NCBI RefSeq assembly: GCF_011762025.1
Contig: NZ_JAASQR010000003.1
Location: forward strand, 248,001 to 312,000
Reading direction: 5' to 3'
Origin: Sphingobium vermicomposti
GTDB lineage: Bacteria; Pseudomonadota; Alphaproteobacteria; Sphingomonadales; Sphingomonadaceae
Length of the DNA: 64,000 nucleotides
Shown here piece after piece: positions 45,585 through 54,446 of the stretch (the stretch's first letter is position 1; each line of letters starts with the position of its first letter). The notes below the pieces were generated by a model. That model saw only the letters and a program-made list of their open reading frames with translations. It was not told the DNA's origin and ran no database searches. Made by a program: the position numbers and the translations under genes.

Positions 45585-46760
45585 ATGTCCTTGCACCTGT
45601 CCAGTTCCGCGCCGCCATCCTCCGAAGCGATGGCCCTGTATATCCATTGGCCTTTTTGCGTGTCGAAATGTCCCTATTGCGACTTCAACAGCCATGTCCG
45701 TGCGGAGATTGACACGCAGGCCTGGCGCGACGCGCTGCTGAGCGACCTGGCCCACGAAGCGGCGCTGAATGAAGGGCGGGCGCTGGGTTCGATCTTCTTC
45801 GGCGGGGGCACGCCATCGCTCATGCCGCCTGACATCGTCGCCGCGCTGATCGATGCCGCAACCCGCTACTGGACGCCGGTGGCGGACATTGAAATCACGC
45901 TGGAGGCTAATCCCAGTTCAGTGGAGGCGGCACGATTCGCCGATATCGCGGCGGCGGGCGTCAATCGTGTGTCGCTCGGCCTCCAGTCGCTGGACGACGA
46001 AGCACTCCACTTCCTGGGCCGGGCGCATGATGTGCGCGAAGGGCTGGCGGCGCTGGATGTGGCGCAGTCGGTGTTCGATCGCGTCAATTTCGACCTCATT
46101 TATGCGCGACCGGGACAGAGCGAAACGGACTGGGAAAAAGAACTGGCCCAGGGCCTGTCCTTTGGCACCGGCCACCTGTCGCTTTACCAACTAACGATCG
46201 AACCGGGCACGCGGTTCGCAACATTGGTTGCCCAGGGTAAGCTGACCCCGGCGGACCCTGATCACGGCGCGACGCTATATGAAATGACGCAGGCCATGAC
46301 CGGCGCGGCTGGCCTGCCCGCCTATGAAATCAGCAATCATGCCCGGCCGGGGCTGGAAAGCCGCCATAACCTGACCTACTGGCGCTATGGCGACTATGCG
46401 GGGGTCGGGCCGGGCGCGCATGGGCGGCGGTCAGGTATCGCCACGCTGCGTCACAAGAAGCCCGAAAACTGGATCGGGGCCGTGGGTCGCAACGGCCATG
46501 GCCTGCAACGCGAGGATGTGCTGGAACCAGCGGACAGGGCGCGCGAGGCGCTTCTGATGGGACTGCGCCTGGACGAAGGTATCGACCTCAACCGAATTGC
46601 GCGGCTGTCAGGGCTGGAGATAGGCGAACTGGTCGATGACGGCGCGGTGACCCGCTTAAGCGCGCTCGACCTGCTGGATCGCGACGGGCCGCTGCTGCGG
46701 GTGAAGCCTGCAGGGATGCTGTTGCTGGATGCGATCCTGCCCGAAATCGTCGCGATCTGA
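45585..46760 (+). CDS. hemW: Radical SAM haem chaperone HemW
   Basis: A 391-residue radical SAM protein. The 4Fe-4S/SAM motif CVSKCPYCDF (CxxxCxxC) follows ALYIHWPF; FFGGGTPSLMPP and the RVSLGLQSLDDEAL strand are typical, as is YEISNHARPG. It was long annotated as oxygen-independent coproporphyrinogen oxidase, but HemW-type proteins carry haem and lack the extra motifs of HemN. It is third in rph-rdgB-hemW, 61 bp after rdgB. It converges with grxD. Confidence 0.95.
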   Translation: MSLHLSSSAPPSSEAMALYIHWPFCVSKCPYCDFNSHVRAEIDTQAWRDALLSDLAHEAALNEGRALGSIFFGGGTPSLMPPDIVAALIDAATRYWTPVADIEITLEANPSSVEAARFADIAAAGVNRVSLGLQSLDDEALHFLGRAHDVREGLAALDVAQSVFDRVNFDLIYARPGQSETDWEKELAQGLSFGTGHLSLYQLTIEPGTRFATLVAQGKLTPADPDHGATLYEMTQAMTGAAGLPAYEISNHARPGLESRHNLTYWRYGDYAGVGPGAHGRRSGIATLRHKKPENWIGAVGRNGHGLQREDVLEPADRAREALLMGLRLDEGIDLNRIARLSGLEIGELVDDGAVTRLSALDLLDRDGPLLRVKPAGMLLLDAILPEIVAI

Positions 46761-46802
46761 CGATAGGCTGGAAACCGGGCGCGCCAGTAGGCCGACCCGC
46801 CG

Positions 46803-47135
46803 TCAGCTGGCGGGGGCGACGCCGCTTTCGGACATAAGCTGCTGAAGCTCCCCTGCTTCATACATTTCCATCATGATGTCGCTGCCGCCGACAAATTCGC
46901 CCTTCACATAAAGCTGCGGGATCGTCGGCCAGTCGGAAAAGCCCTTGATCCCCTGCCGGATCAGTTGATCCTGCAGCACATCGACCGTTTCATAGCCGAC
47001 GCCCAGATGGTCGAGGATGGCGATAGCGCGGCTGGAAAATCCGCATTGCGGGAACAGGGGGGTGCCCTTCATGAACAGCACTACGTCATTGCTGTTCACG
47101 ATGTCGGCGATCCGCTGGTTCACGGCGTCGGTCAT
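46803..47135 (-). CDS. grxD: Monothiol glutaredoxin (Grx4 family)
   Basis: 110 residues from the ATG at 47135 (a start at 47156 is open). VVLFMKGTPLFPQCGFSSRAI contains the CGFS active site; DWPTIPQLYVKGEFVGGSDIMMEMYEAGEL completes the glutathione site. Such proteins hold [2Fe-2S] clusters with glutathione and work with BolA. The bolA gene lies directly upstream on the same strand, which supports an iron-sulfur or iron-sensing pair. Confidence 0.96.
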   Translation of the reverse strand: MTDAVNQRIADIVNSNDVVLFMKGTPLFPQCGFSSRAIAILDHLGVGYETVDVLQDQLIRQGIKGFSDWPTIPQLYVKGEFVGGSDIMMEMYEAGELQQLMSESGVAPAS

Positions 47136-47195
47136 GGGTCGATCCATTCTTGTCACGCGCCGGTTCAGCCCGGTCGCTCATAAAATTACAGGTCG

Positions 47196-47429
47196 TTAGT
47201 TGGGAACGGCGGTGGTCAGTTGCAAGGCATGGAGCACCCCGCCCATCCGCCCGCCAAGCGCCGCATAGACCGCTCGTTGCTGGGCGACGCGGCTCATGCC
47301 CCGGAAGCTTTCCGACACGACCCGTGCCGCATAATGATCGCCATCACCGGCAAGGTCGGTGATTTCGACCTGGGCATCGGGGATGGCGGCCCGGATCATG
47401 TCCGCGATGTCGTCGGCAGCCATCGGCAT
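47196..47429 (-). CDS. bolA: BolA family protein
   Basis: A 77-residue protein. IRAAIPDAQVEITDLAGDGDHYAARVVS and FRGMSRVAQQRAVYAALGGRMGGVLHALQLTT match the short BolA (BolA/IbaG-like) fold; the His of GVLHAL is the likely cluster ligand shared with Grx4. It stands between the ATPase zeta inhibitor gene and grxD on the same strand, with 18 and about 60 bp gaps. Confidence 0.95.
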   Translation of the reverse strand: MPMAADDIADMIRAAIPDAQVEITDLAGDGDHYAARVVSESFRGMSRVAQQRAVYAALGGRMGGVLHALQLTTAVPN

Positions 47430-47447
47430 ATCGGATCGGTCCTGTGC

Positions 47448-47771
47448 TTACGGCGCTTCGATAAACTGGCGGCGAGCGGCGACCTGCTGTTCTTCCAGCG
47501 CCGCGCGGACATCGGCTTCGGCGATGTCGACTCCGGCCTGAGTCATGTCGCCCAACAGCTTGCGAATCACATCCTCATCGCCTGCTTCTTCAAAGTCGGC
47601 CTGCACCACCGCCTTGGCATAGGCATCGGTTTCTTCGGGGGTCAGGCCCATGCGAACGGCGGCCCATTCGCCCAACAGCCGGTTGCGCCGCGCCTGGATG
47701 CGAAACTGCATCTCCTGATCATGCGCATACATATTTTCGAAGGCTTTTTCACGGTCGTTGAAAGTCGTCAT
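47448..47771 (-). CDS. F1-ATPase inhibitor zeta subunit (DUF1476)
   Basis: A 107-residue helical protein. FNDREKAFENMYAHDQEMQFRIQARRNRLLGEWAA is the conserved N-terminal inhibitory region of the alphaproteobacterial zeta subunit, followed by YAKAVVQADFEEAGDEDVIRKL. Zeta blocks reverse ATP hydrolysis of the F1FO-ATP synthase, as IF1 does in mitochondria. No atp gene is close; the gene lies between leuD and bolA on the same strand. Confidence 0.93.
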   Translation of the reverse strand: MTTFNDREKAFENMYAHDQEMQFRIQARRNRLLGEWAAVRMGLTPEETDAYAKAVVQADFEEAGDEDVIRKLLGDMTQAGVDIAEADVRAALEEQQVAARRQFIEAP

Positions 47772-47828
47772 GCCAGCGCCTTGCAGAAATAAGGAAGAAG
47801 TTTGTTTGAAATAGGAAGATCGGGACGG

Positions 47829-48422
47829 TTACGCAACGGCGGGAACCAGCCAGGGGCGAACCCCTGCATCCTTTGCCTCGAACTGGCCGATCGCGTCCGC
47901 TTGCCCCAGCGTCAGGCCGATCTCATCGAGACCGCCCAGCAAACAATGTTTGCGGAAAGGGTCAATCTCGAACGCAAAGCGGTCCTGGAAGCGGGTAGTG
48001 ACTGTCTGCTGCTCCAGATCGACGTGGATCGGGTCCGTCCGGGCCACTTCCATCAGCCGGTCGATTGCTTCTTGCGGCAGCACGACGGTCAATATGCCAT
48101 TCTTGAACGCATTACCCGAAAAAATATCCGAAAAACTGGGCGCAATCACGACCTTGATGCCCAGGTCCGCCAGTGCCCAGGCGGCATGTTCGCGGCTGGA
48201 CCCGCAGCCGAAATTATCGCCTGCGATCAATATGGGGCTGCCCGCATATTCCGGGGCGTCGAACACATTGCCCGGCTCCTTGCGCAGCACTTCGAACGCG
48301 CCTTTGCCAAGACCCGTTCGCGAAATGGTCTTTAGCCAATGGGCGGGGATGACGATGTCGGTGTCGACATTCTTCATCCCGAACGGATAGGCCCGCCCTT
48401 CAACGACAGTCAGCTTTTCCAT
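47829..48422 (-). CDS. leuD: 3-Isopropylmalate dehydratase small subunit
   Basis: A 197-residue swivel-domain subunit. [23 protein letters not shown] and [23 protein letters not shown] form the substrate-binding core. With LeuC it isomerises 2-isopropylmalate to 3-isopropylmalate in leucine synthesis. The ATG shares a base with the stop of a 37-residue gene that itself overlaps leuC. So leuC, the small gene and leuD are translationally coupled. Confidence 0.96.
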   Translation of the reverse strand: MEKLTVVEGRAYPFGMKNVDTDIVIPAHWLKTISRTGLGKGAFEVLRKEPGNVFDAPEYAGSPILIAGDNFGCGSSREHAAWALADLGIKVVIAPSFSDIFSGNAFKNGILTVVLPQEAIDRLMEVARTDPIHVDLEQQTVTTRFQDRFAFEIDPFRKHCLLGGLDEIGLTLGQADAIGQFEAKDAGVRPWLVPAVA

Positions 48423-48535
48423 CAGTGCGCCTGCTGGGCTTGCGAACCCGAACTATCTTCCGCCCGCCCAAGGCTTGCTGCCATGGCGGCACTCGCCAGC
48501 GCGCCCAGCGCCAGCAGCCAGAATACCTTCTTCAT
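48422..48535 (-). CDS. 37-residue membrane or secreted small protein between leuC and leuD
   Basis: The frame is open from ATG at 48535 to TGA at 48424-48422. The start overlaps the leuC stop by 4 bases (ATGA) and the stop overlaps the leuD start (TGATG). The peptide begins [20 protein letters not shown], a typical signal peptide or single membrane anchor, then a short polar tail ending [10 protein letters not shown] purine-rich stretch (GGGGAGAGG on the minus strand) before the ATG is a good ribosome binding site. I recognise no family. Exact tiling at both ends argues for a real gene or for a coupling device. Confidence 0.7.
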   Translation of the reverse strand: MKKVFWLLALGALASAAMAASLGRAEDSSGSQAQQAH

Positions 48536-49986
48536 GCGACCACCTCTCCCCTTTTTTCGTTGAGCAGCTCCCGCACGTCGGTCAGATGGCCGGTGATGGC
48601 GGCGGCGGCGGCCATGGCGGGCGACACCAGATGGGTCCGCGATCCGGGACCCTGCCGACCCATGAAGTTGCGGTTGCTGGTAGAGGCACAGCGTTCGCCG
48701 GCCGGCACCTTGTCAGGGTTCATGCCCAGGCAGGCCGAACAACCCGGCTCCCGCCATTCGAACCCGGCGGCCAGGAAGATGCGGTCCAGTCCTTCGGCCT
48801 CCGCCTGCTGCTTCACCAGGCCGGAACCGGGCACGACCAGCGCCTGCTTGATGCCGCTGGCCACATGCTTGCCCTTCAGCAGGGCGGCGGCAGCGCGCAG
48901 ATCCTCTATCCGGCTGTTGGTGCAGCTGCCGATGAAGATATGTTCGACCGCCACATCCTCCATCCGCTGGCCTGCGGTCAGGCCCATATAGTCGAGCGAC
49001 TTCTGCGCAGCGGCGCGCTTGGAGGCATCGGCGAAGCTTGCAGGATCGGGGACGACGCCCGTCACCGGCACGACGTCTTCGGGGCTGGTGCCCCAGGTGA
49101 CGTTGGGCACGATGTCGGCGGCGTCGATGACGATGCTCTTGTCGAAGGTCGCGCCTTCATCGCTATGCAGCGTCTTCCAATAGGCGACGGCGGCGTCCCA
49201 TGCCGCACCCTTGGGCGTGAGCGGACGGCCCTTCAAATAGGCGACGGTCTTGTCATCCGGCGCGAATAGGCCAGATCGCGCACCCGCCTCGATCGACATG
49301 TTGGCGACGGTCAGGCGACCTTCGATCGACATGTCCCGGAAGACAGAGCCGCGATATTCCATGACATAGCCGGTGCCGCCCGCCGTGCCGATACGGCCGC
49401 AGATCGCCAGCGCAACATCCTTGGCCGTGACGCCAAAGCCCAGTTCGCCTTCAACAACGACTTCCATCGTCTTCGATTGCTTCAGCAGCAACGTCTGGGT
49501 AGCCAGCACATGCTCGACTTCGGACGTGCCGATACCGAACGCCAGCGCGCCCAGCGCGCCGTGCGAACTGGTGTGGCTGTCGCCGCAGACCAACGTCGTC
49601 CCCGGCAGGGTAAAGCCCTGTTCCGGGCCGACGACATGGACGATGCCCTGTTCCAGATCGGCGTCCCCAATCAGGCGCACGCCAAATTCCGGGGCGTTGC
49701 GTTCCAGCGCGGCAAGCTGCTGCGCGCTTTGCGGGTCGGCGATGGGAATGCGCTGTCCCTGCGCGTCACGGCGCGGCGTGGTCGGCAGATTATGATCCGG
49801 CACCGCCAGCGTCAGGTCGGGACGGCGCACCTTGCGCCCGGCAAGGCGCAGACCTTCAAACGCCTGCGGGCTCGTCACCTCATGAATAAGGTGCCGATCG
49901 ATATAGATGAGGCAGGTTCCATCCGGGCGGCGTTCGACGACGTGCGCGTCCCAGATCTTCTCGTACAGCGTGCGGGGCTTGGACAT
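48532..49986 (-). CDS. leuC: 3-Isopropylmalate dehydratase large subunit
   Basis: A 484-residue aconitase-family subunit. The 4Fe-4S cysteines are in [13 protein letters not shown] and [43 protein letters not shown] and [27 protein letters not shown] are further family hallmarks. It works with LeuD in the cytosol. It is the first gene of a minus-strand run of leuC, small gene, leuD, zeta inhibitor, bolA and grxD. Confidence 0.97.
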   Translation of the reverse strand: MSKPRTLYEKIWDAHVVERRPDGTCLIYIDRHLIHEVTSPQAFEGLRLAGRKVRRPDLTLAVPDHNLPTTPRRDAQGQRIPIADPQSAQQLAALERNAPEFGVRLIGDADLEQGIVHVVGPEQGFTLPGTTLVCGDSHTSSHGALGALAFGIGTSEVEHVLATQTLLLKQSKTMEVVVEGELGFGVTAKDVALAICGRIGTAGGTGYVMEYRGSVFRDMSIEGRLTVANMSIEAGARSGLFAPDDKTVAYLKGRPLTPKGAAWDAAVAYWKTLHSDEGATFDKSIVIDAADIVPNVTWGTSPEDVVPVTGVVPDPASFADASKRAAAQKSLDYMGLTAGQRMEDVAVEHIFIGSCTNSRIEDLRAAAALLKGKHVASGIKQALVVPGSGLVKQQAEAEGLDRIFLAAGFEWREPGCSACLGMNPDKVPAGERCASTSNRNFMGRQGPGSRTHLVSPAMAAAAAITGHLTDVRELLNEKRGEVVA

Positions 49987-50068
49987 AACATCTTCCCCCT
50001 AGACCCAGAGCGGGCCGGGCGGAAGGGGGAATGGCGGCAATATTTGCTGTTCGCCCCGATAGCCGGTG

Positions 50069-50755
50069 CTAGGCGGCACGGTCATCGCGCGTGATGCGCC
50101 CGGCTGCGCCGACTTCCGCCTCATGACTATCCTCTCGCCAGGTTTCGATAAGCGCAGCCGCTTCCCATTCGCGCATCGCAGGCAGGGCCAGCATATGATC
50201 GGTCCAGCGCTTCGCCATCGGCCCCACATCCAGCCCATAGGTGCGGACCCGAAAGACGACCGGCGCGTAAAAGGCATCGGCCGCGGTAAACGTCGATCCG
50301 GCCAGAAATGGACCGCCAAAGCTGGAAAGCCCCTCCTCCCACAATTCCCGCAGGCGGGCGACATTGCGATTGAGCGCGGTCGACGGCATGTGCGGGTCGA
50401 CCCGCACGCCGACATTCATCGGACAATCGTTGCGCAAGGCGGCAAATCCCGAATGCATTTCCGCGACGGCGCACTGCGCCCAGCCGCGCGCGGCTCCATC
50501 CTGCGGCCACACGCCGGCATGGCGATCCGCCAGATAAAGGGTGATGCCCAGCGAATCCCACAATGTGCGGTCGCCATCGATCAACGCGGGGACCTGCCCC
50601 GTGGGCGAAAAGTCGCGGAAGATGGCGTGGTTTTCAGCAGCGACGAAGGGTTCGATCCGGTCCTTGAACGGGATGCCGAGCGCCTTCATCAATATCCAGG
50701 GGCGGAGCGACCAGCTGGAATAATTCCGGTTTGCGGTGATCAGCGTGTAGGCCAT
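50069..50755 (-). CDS. Glutathione S-transferase family protein (YfcF-like)
   Basis: 228 residues from the ATG at 50755. LITANRNYSSWSLRPWILMKALGIPF is the start of YfcF/zeta-like GSTs with the catalytic Ser; FSPTGQVPALIDGDRTLWDSLGI is the glutathione-binding block. The C-terminal half is helical, with GGPFLAGSTFTAADAFYAP. The substrate is unknown. An intrinsic terminator of the upstream aceA transcript lies just before it, so it has its own promoter. Confidence 0.92.
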   Translation of the reverse strand: MAYTLITANRNYSSWSLRPWILMKALGIPFKDRIEPFVAAENHAIFRDFSPTGQVPALIDGDRTLWDSLGITLYLADRHAGVWPQDGAARGWAQCAVAEMHSGFAALRNDCPMNVGVRVDPHMPSTALNRNVARLRELWEEGLSSFGGPFLAGSTFTAADAFYAPVVFRVRTYGLDVGPMAKRWTDHMLALPAMREWEAAALIETWREDSHEAEVGAAGRITRDDRAA

Positions 50756-50855
50756 CGGTGGCTCTCCCGTCGGGTCTGACAGCTTGAAGGATAAGCGTCC
50801 AGCGGTCGGGGCGAAAGCGTAAAGCGGCCTTTCATGTTGAAGCGACTGCAATCGG

Positions 50856-50892
50856 CAAAAAGCCCGCCGCCGTGGTCGCTGGCGGCGGGCTT
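50856..50892 (-). terminator. Intrinsic terminator after aceA and its follower gene
   Basis: On the minus strand GCCCGCCGCC and GGCGGCGGGC form a perfect 10-bp stem with a 10-nt loop, followed by TTTTT (complement of 50856-50860). It is about 20 nt after the stop of the 50-residue gene. Confidence 0.88.
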
Positions 50893-50912
50893 CCTGTCAT
50901 CGATATGCGCGA

Positions 50913-51065
50913 TTAGCGCAGGCGACCGAGCCGATGGTAAAGGTTGGCGAACTTCACCGATTCCGGCGTATCCTTCACCTTCTGCAGATAATCGGCCACT
51001 GCCGTCTTGAGCAGCGAGAAATCCTCGGTCGAAAAGACCGCGCGGGACCTTGCAGGTTCAGTCAT
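50913..51065 (-). CDS. 50-residue protein downstream of aceA
   Basis: ATG at 51065 with a strong purine-rich site (GAAGGAAGGAAG) upstream and TAA at 50915-50913. The protein has SRAVFSTEDFSLLKTAVADY and LQKVKDTPESVKFANLYHRL, a soluble helical small protein. It begins 18 bp after the aceA stop and an intrinsic terminator follows, so it is the last gene of the aceA transcript. I do not know a family name for it. A role with isocitrate lyase is suggested only by position. Confidence 0.8.
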   Translation of the reverse strand: MTEPARSRAVFSTEDFSLLKTAVADYLQKVKDTPESVKFANLYHRLGRLR

Positions 51066-51083
51066 TTCGTCTTCCTTCCTTCT

Positions 51084-52676
51084 TCAGGCTGCGAACTGGT
51101 TCATCGTATTGTGCGCGCCGCCCGCCTTGAGCGCGGCGTCACCGGCGAAATATTCCTTGTGATCATCGCCCATGTCGCTGCCAGCCATATTCTGGTGCTT
51201 CACGCAGGCGATGCCCTGCCGGATTTCCTTGCGCTGGACGCCTTCGACATAACCCAGCATGCCTGCTTCGCCAAAATATTCGCGAGCCAGATTGTCGGTG
51301 CTCAGCGCCGCCGTGTGATAGGTCGGCAGGGTGATCAGGTGGTGGAAGATGCCAGCACGCGCCGCCGCATCCTTCTGGAAGGTGCGGATCTTTTCATCAG
51401 CTTCCCGGCCCAGATCGGTGGCGTCATAATCGACGCTCATCAACCTGTCCCGGTCATAGGCGCTGACGTCCCTGCCCTCTGCCTGCCAGGCGTCGAACAC
51501 CTGCCAACGGAAGTTCAGCGTCCAGTTGAAGCTGGGCGAATTATTATAGACCAGCTTGGCATTGGGGATGACCGCGCGGATACGGTCGACCATGCCCGCA
51601 ATCTGGTCGATATGCGGCTTTTCCGTTTCGATCCACAGCAGGTCCGCGCCATTCTGAAGCGAGGTGATGCAGTCGAGCACGACGCGGTCCTCGCCAGTGC
51701 CGGGACGGAACTGGAACAGGTTGGACGGCAGGCGTTTCGGGCGGAACAATTTGCCATCGCGCGCCAGCACGACATCGCCGCGCAGGCTGGCGATATCGCT
51801 CACCTCCTCGACATCGAGGAAGCTGTTATACTGGTCAGCCAAATCGCCGTCCTCACGGCTGTAGGCGATCTGCTTGGTCAGGCCAGCGCCCAGTGAATCG
51901 GTGCGCGCGACGATGATGCCGTCATCGACCCCCAGTTCCAGGAAGGCGTAGCGAACCGCCCGGATCTTCGCCAGAAAGTCCTCATGCGGCACCGTGACCT
52001 TTCCGTCCTGGTGGCCGCACTGCTTTTCATCCGAAACCTGGTTTTCAATCTGGATGCAGCAGGCCCCCGCCTCGATGAACTTGCGGGCGAGCAGATAGGT
52101 CGCCTCGGCATTGCCAAAGCCCGCGTCGATGTCCGCAATGATCGGGACGATGTGGCTTTCATACTGGTCGATGGCATTGGCCAGCCGCTGCATTTCAACG
52201 TCATTGCCTTCGTCCCGCGCCTTGTCGAATTCGCGGAACATCATGCCCAGTTCGCGCGCGTCCGCCTGGCGAAGAAAGGTGTAAAGCTCTTCGATCAGGG
52301 CGGGGACACTGGTCTTTTCGTGCATCGACTGGTCCGGCAGCGGCCCGAATTCGCTGCGCAGGGCGGCGACCATCCAGCCGGACAGATAGAGATAGCGGCC
52401 CTTGGTGGTGCCGAAATGCTTTTTGATGCTGATCATCTTCTGCTGGCCGATGAAGCCGTGCCAGCAACCCAGCGACTGGGTGTAGTTGGCGGGATCGGCG
52501 TCATAGGCGGCCATGTCGCGGCGCATGATGGCCGCGGTATGGCGCGCAATATCAAGCCCGGTGTGGAAACGGTTTTGCAGGCGCATGCGGGCGACCGGCT
52601 CGGCTGCGATGCCCTGCCAATGGCCCTGTTCACCGATGGTGGCGTCCGCCTTCGCGATTTCCTGTAAATAACTCAT
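51084..52676 (-). CDS. aceA: Isocitrate lyase
   Basis: 530 residues from the ATG at 52676, with AGGGACGAGG upstream; a longer frame is open but unlikely. YLSGWMVAAL, VPIIADIDAGFGNAEATYLLARKFIEAGACCIQIENQVSDEKQCGHQDGKVTVPHEDF carry the active site, with the KQCGHQ catalytic Cys. ARTDSLGAGL and the NNSPSFNW strand follow. It is the large subfamily of about 530 residues. It splits isocitrate to glyoxylate and succinate and allows growth on acetate and fatty acids. Malate synthase is not in the window. A ScfR-type regulator gene is divergent from it. Confidence 0.97.
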   Translation of the reverse strand: MSYLQEIAKADATIGEQGHWQGIAAEPVARMRLQNRFHTGLDIARHTAAIMRRDMAAYDADPANYTQSLGCWHGFIGQQKMISIKKHFGTTKGRYLYLSGWMVAALRSEFGPLPDQSMHEKTSVPALIEELYTFLRQADARELGMMFREFDKARDEGNDVEMQRLANAIDQYESHIVPIIADIDAGFGNAEATYLLARKFIEAGACCIQIENQVSDEKQCGHQDGKVTVPHEDFLAKIRAVRYAFLELGVDDGIIVARTDSLGAGLTKQIAYSREDGDLADQYNSFLDVEEVSDIASLRGDVVLARDGKLFRPKRLPSNLFQFRPGTGEDRVVLDCITSLQNGADLLWIETEKPHIDQIAGMVDRIRAVIPNAKLVYNNSPSFNWTLNFRWQVFDAWQAEGRDVSAYDRDRLMSVDYDATDLGREADEKIRTFQKDAAARAGIFHHLITLPTYHTAALSTDNLAREYFGEAGMLGYVEGVQRKEIRQGIACVKHQNMAGSDMGDDHKEYFAGDAALKAGGAHNTMNQFAA

Positions 52677-52740
52677 ATGCCTCGTCCCTTTGAACTGGAT
52701 TGAGACCGGCCTAGCCGTGCCCAGCGTTCGGCGGCAGAGG

Positions 52741-52816
52741 GTTCGAGGTTCAATTGTAGAAATTGACAAATTTCCTGTGTAAAGTTGTAAAGACCTGCAC
52801 AGGAGCAATATGACAG
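52741..52816. promoter_or_regulatory. aceA / regulator divergent promoter region with candidate operator
   Basis: In the 140-bp gap the stretch 52751-52792 is AT-rich and repetitive: TTGTAGAAATTGACAAATTT is followed by TGTGTAAAGTTGTAAAG. TGTGTAAAGTT resembles the reverse of the actinobacterial RamB box, and TGTAAAG is repeated at 52778-52784 and 52786-52792. TTGACA at 52763-52768 is a possible -35 for the plus-strand regulator. The operator role is inferred. Confidence 0.45.
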
Positions 52817-54217
52817 ATGGCCAAGGATCGCCCCGTCTATATGGGTCCCCGCTTGCGGCGGTTGCGGCGCGAGCTGGGACTGACACAGTCCGACATGGCG
52901 GCCGACCTGGAAATATCGGCGTCCTATGTTGCCCTGCTGGAACGGAACCAGCGGCCACTGACGGCGGACATGCTGCTGCGCCTGGCCCGCACCTACCGCA
53001 TGGACATGAGCGAGCTGGCAGGCGACGGCGGCGCGGAGCAGACCGCGCGGCTGCAAGCGGTGCTAAAGGAAGCGATGTTCGCCGACATCGACCTGCCTGC
53101 GCTGGCGATGCAGGATGTCGCGGTCAACTATCCCGGCTTTACCGAAGCGCTGCTACGTCTGCACACCGCCTATCGCGAAGAACAGCTGACGCTGGCCGAC
53201 CGGGGGACAGGCGGGACAGGTGACGCGACCGACACGCCCGATCCCGTTGCGGAGACGCGGCGCTTCATATCGGCGCGGCGCAACAGCTTCCCGCTGCTGG
53301 ACGATGCCGGTGAAAGGCTGGCGGCGGAGATCGATCAGGCAGGCGGCATGGCGGGTTGGCTGAAGGCCAGGCACGGGCTGCGTATCAGGCGGCTGCCGTC
53401 GGACGTCATGGCAGGGTCGATGCGCAGGCTTGACCGGCATCGCGACGCGGTCCTGATCGACGATGCGCTGGATGAAGCGGGCAGCGGCTTTCAACTGGCG
53501 CTGCAAATTACCTATCTGGACATGCGCAACGATATCGACGCGCTACTGAAGGATGGCCAGTTCATCAGCGACAGCGGGCGGCGGCTCGCACGGCGGGCGC
53601 TTGCAAGCTATGGCGCGGCGGCGATCCGCCTGCCCTATGCCGCCTTTGCCAAGGCGGTGGAGGCGCGGCGTTATGATGTCGAAGCGCTCGCGCGCCAGTT
53701 CGGGGCGAGTTTCGAACAGGTCGCGCATCGGCTGACCAGCCTGCAAAAGCCGGGGCAGGAACGCATCCCCTTCTTTTTCCTGAGGGTCGATCCAGCCGGG
53801 AATGTCAGCAAATTGCTGGACGGCGCGGGCTTTCCCTTCGCGCGGCATGGTGGATCATGCCCGCTCTGGTCCGTGCATCAGCTGTTCGGTCGCCCGCGCC
53901 AGGTGGTGACGCAATGGCTGGAACTACCGGACGGCCAGCGTTTCTTTTCCATCGCCCGCACGGTGACGGCAGGTGGCGGGGGCTGGGGCGCGCCCCGCGT
54001 CGAACGCGCGGTCGCCCTTCTATGTGCGGCGGAACATGCGCACCGGCTAGCCTATACGCAGGGAGTTACGCCGTCGGAGCCTACGCCGGTGGGGATCACA
54101 TGCCGCCTGTGCCACCGCAGCCAGTGCCTGGCCCGATCCGCCCCGCCGATCGGGCGCGACATGCTGCCCGAAGATTATCGCCGGGGCCATGCGCCATTCG
54201 GCTTTGCAGACGGCTGA
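52817..54217 (+). CDS. XRE-type regulator of the ScfR/RamB family
   Basis: A 466-residue regulator. The N-terminal helix-turn-helix has GPRLRRLRRELGLTQSDMAADLEISASYVALLERNQRPLTADMLLRLA. The middle is an IrrE-like domain (RLPYAAFAKAVEARRYDVEALARQFGASFEQVAHRLTSLQ). The C-terminal ScfR (DUF2083) domain has CPLWSVHQLF, LPDGQRFFSIARTV and CRLCHRSQC. This family controls short-chain fatty acid and glyoxylate-shunt genes in response to acyl-CoA levels. Its head-to-head position with aceA makes aceA the likely target. The acidic linker at about 130-140 is variable. Confidence 0.92.
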   Translation: MAKDRPVYMGPRLRRLRRELGLTQSDMAADLEISASYVALLERNQRPLTADMLLRLARTYRMDMSELAGDGGAEQTARLQAVLKEAMFADIDLPALAMQDVAVNYPGFTEALLRLHTAYREEQLTLADRGTGGTGDATDTPDPVAETRRFISARRNSFPLLDDAGERLAAEIDQAGGMAGWLKARHGLRIRRLPSDVMAGSMRRLDRHRDAVLIDDALDEAGSGFQLALQITYLDMRNDIDALLKDGQFISDSGRRLARRALASYGAAAIRLPYAAFAKAVEARRYDVEALARQFGASFEQVAHRLTSLQKPGQERIPFFFLRVDPAGNVSKLLDGAGFPFARHGGSCPLWSVHQLFGRPRQVVTQWLELPDGQRFFSIARTVTAGGGGWGAPRVERAVALLCAAEHAHRLAYTQGVTPSEPTPVGITCRLCHRSQCLARSAPPIGRDMLPEDYRRGHAPFGFADG

Positions 54218-54446
54218 CCGCGAAGGGTTCACCCCTTCATCCGCCACTTTCATGCGCGGCGGATGGCAATTTGCAGGCAATGGCCCCGCCTGGGAATGCC
54301 GACCAGCAATTTCAAGACATGATGCACGATTGCCACAGATGCTTGTGCAATGCGGCAAGCCGATGTTTTCACGCCTTTACTGTTATGGCTGAAAATCTCT
54401 AAAGGGCTCGCGTTCGTGGGAAAACGAACTCAGGAGGAGACCCACT

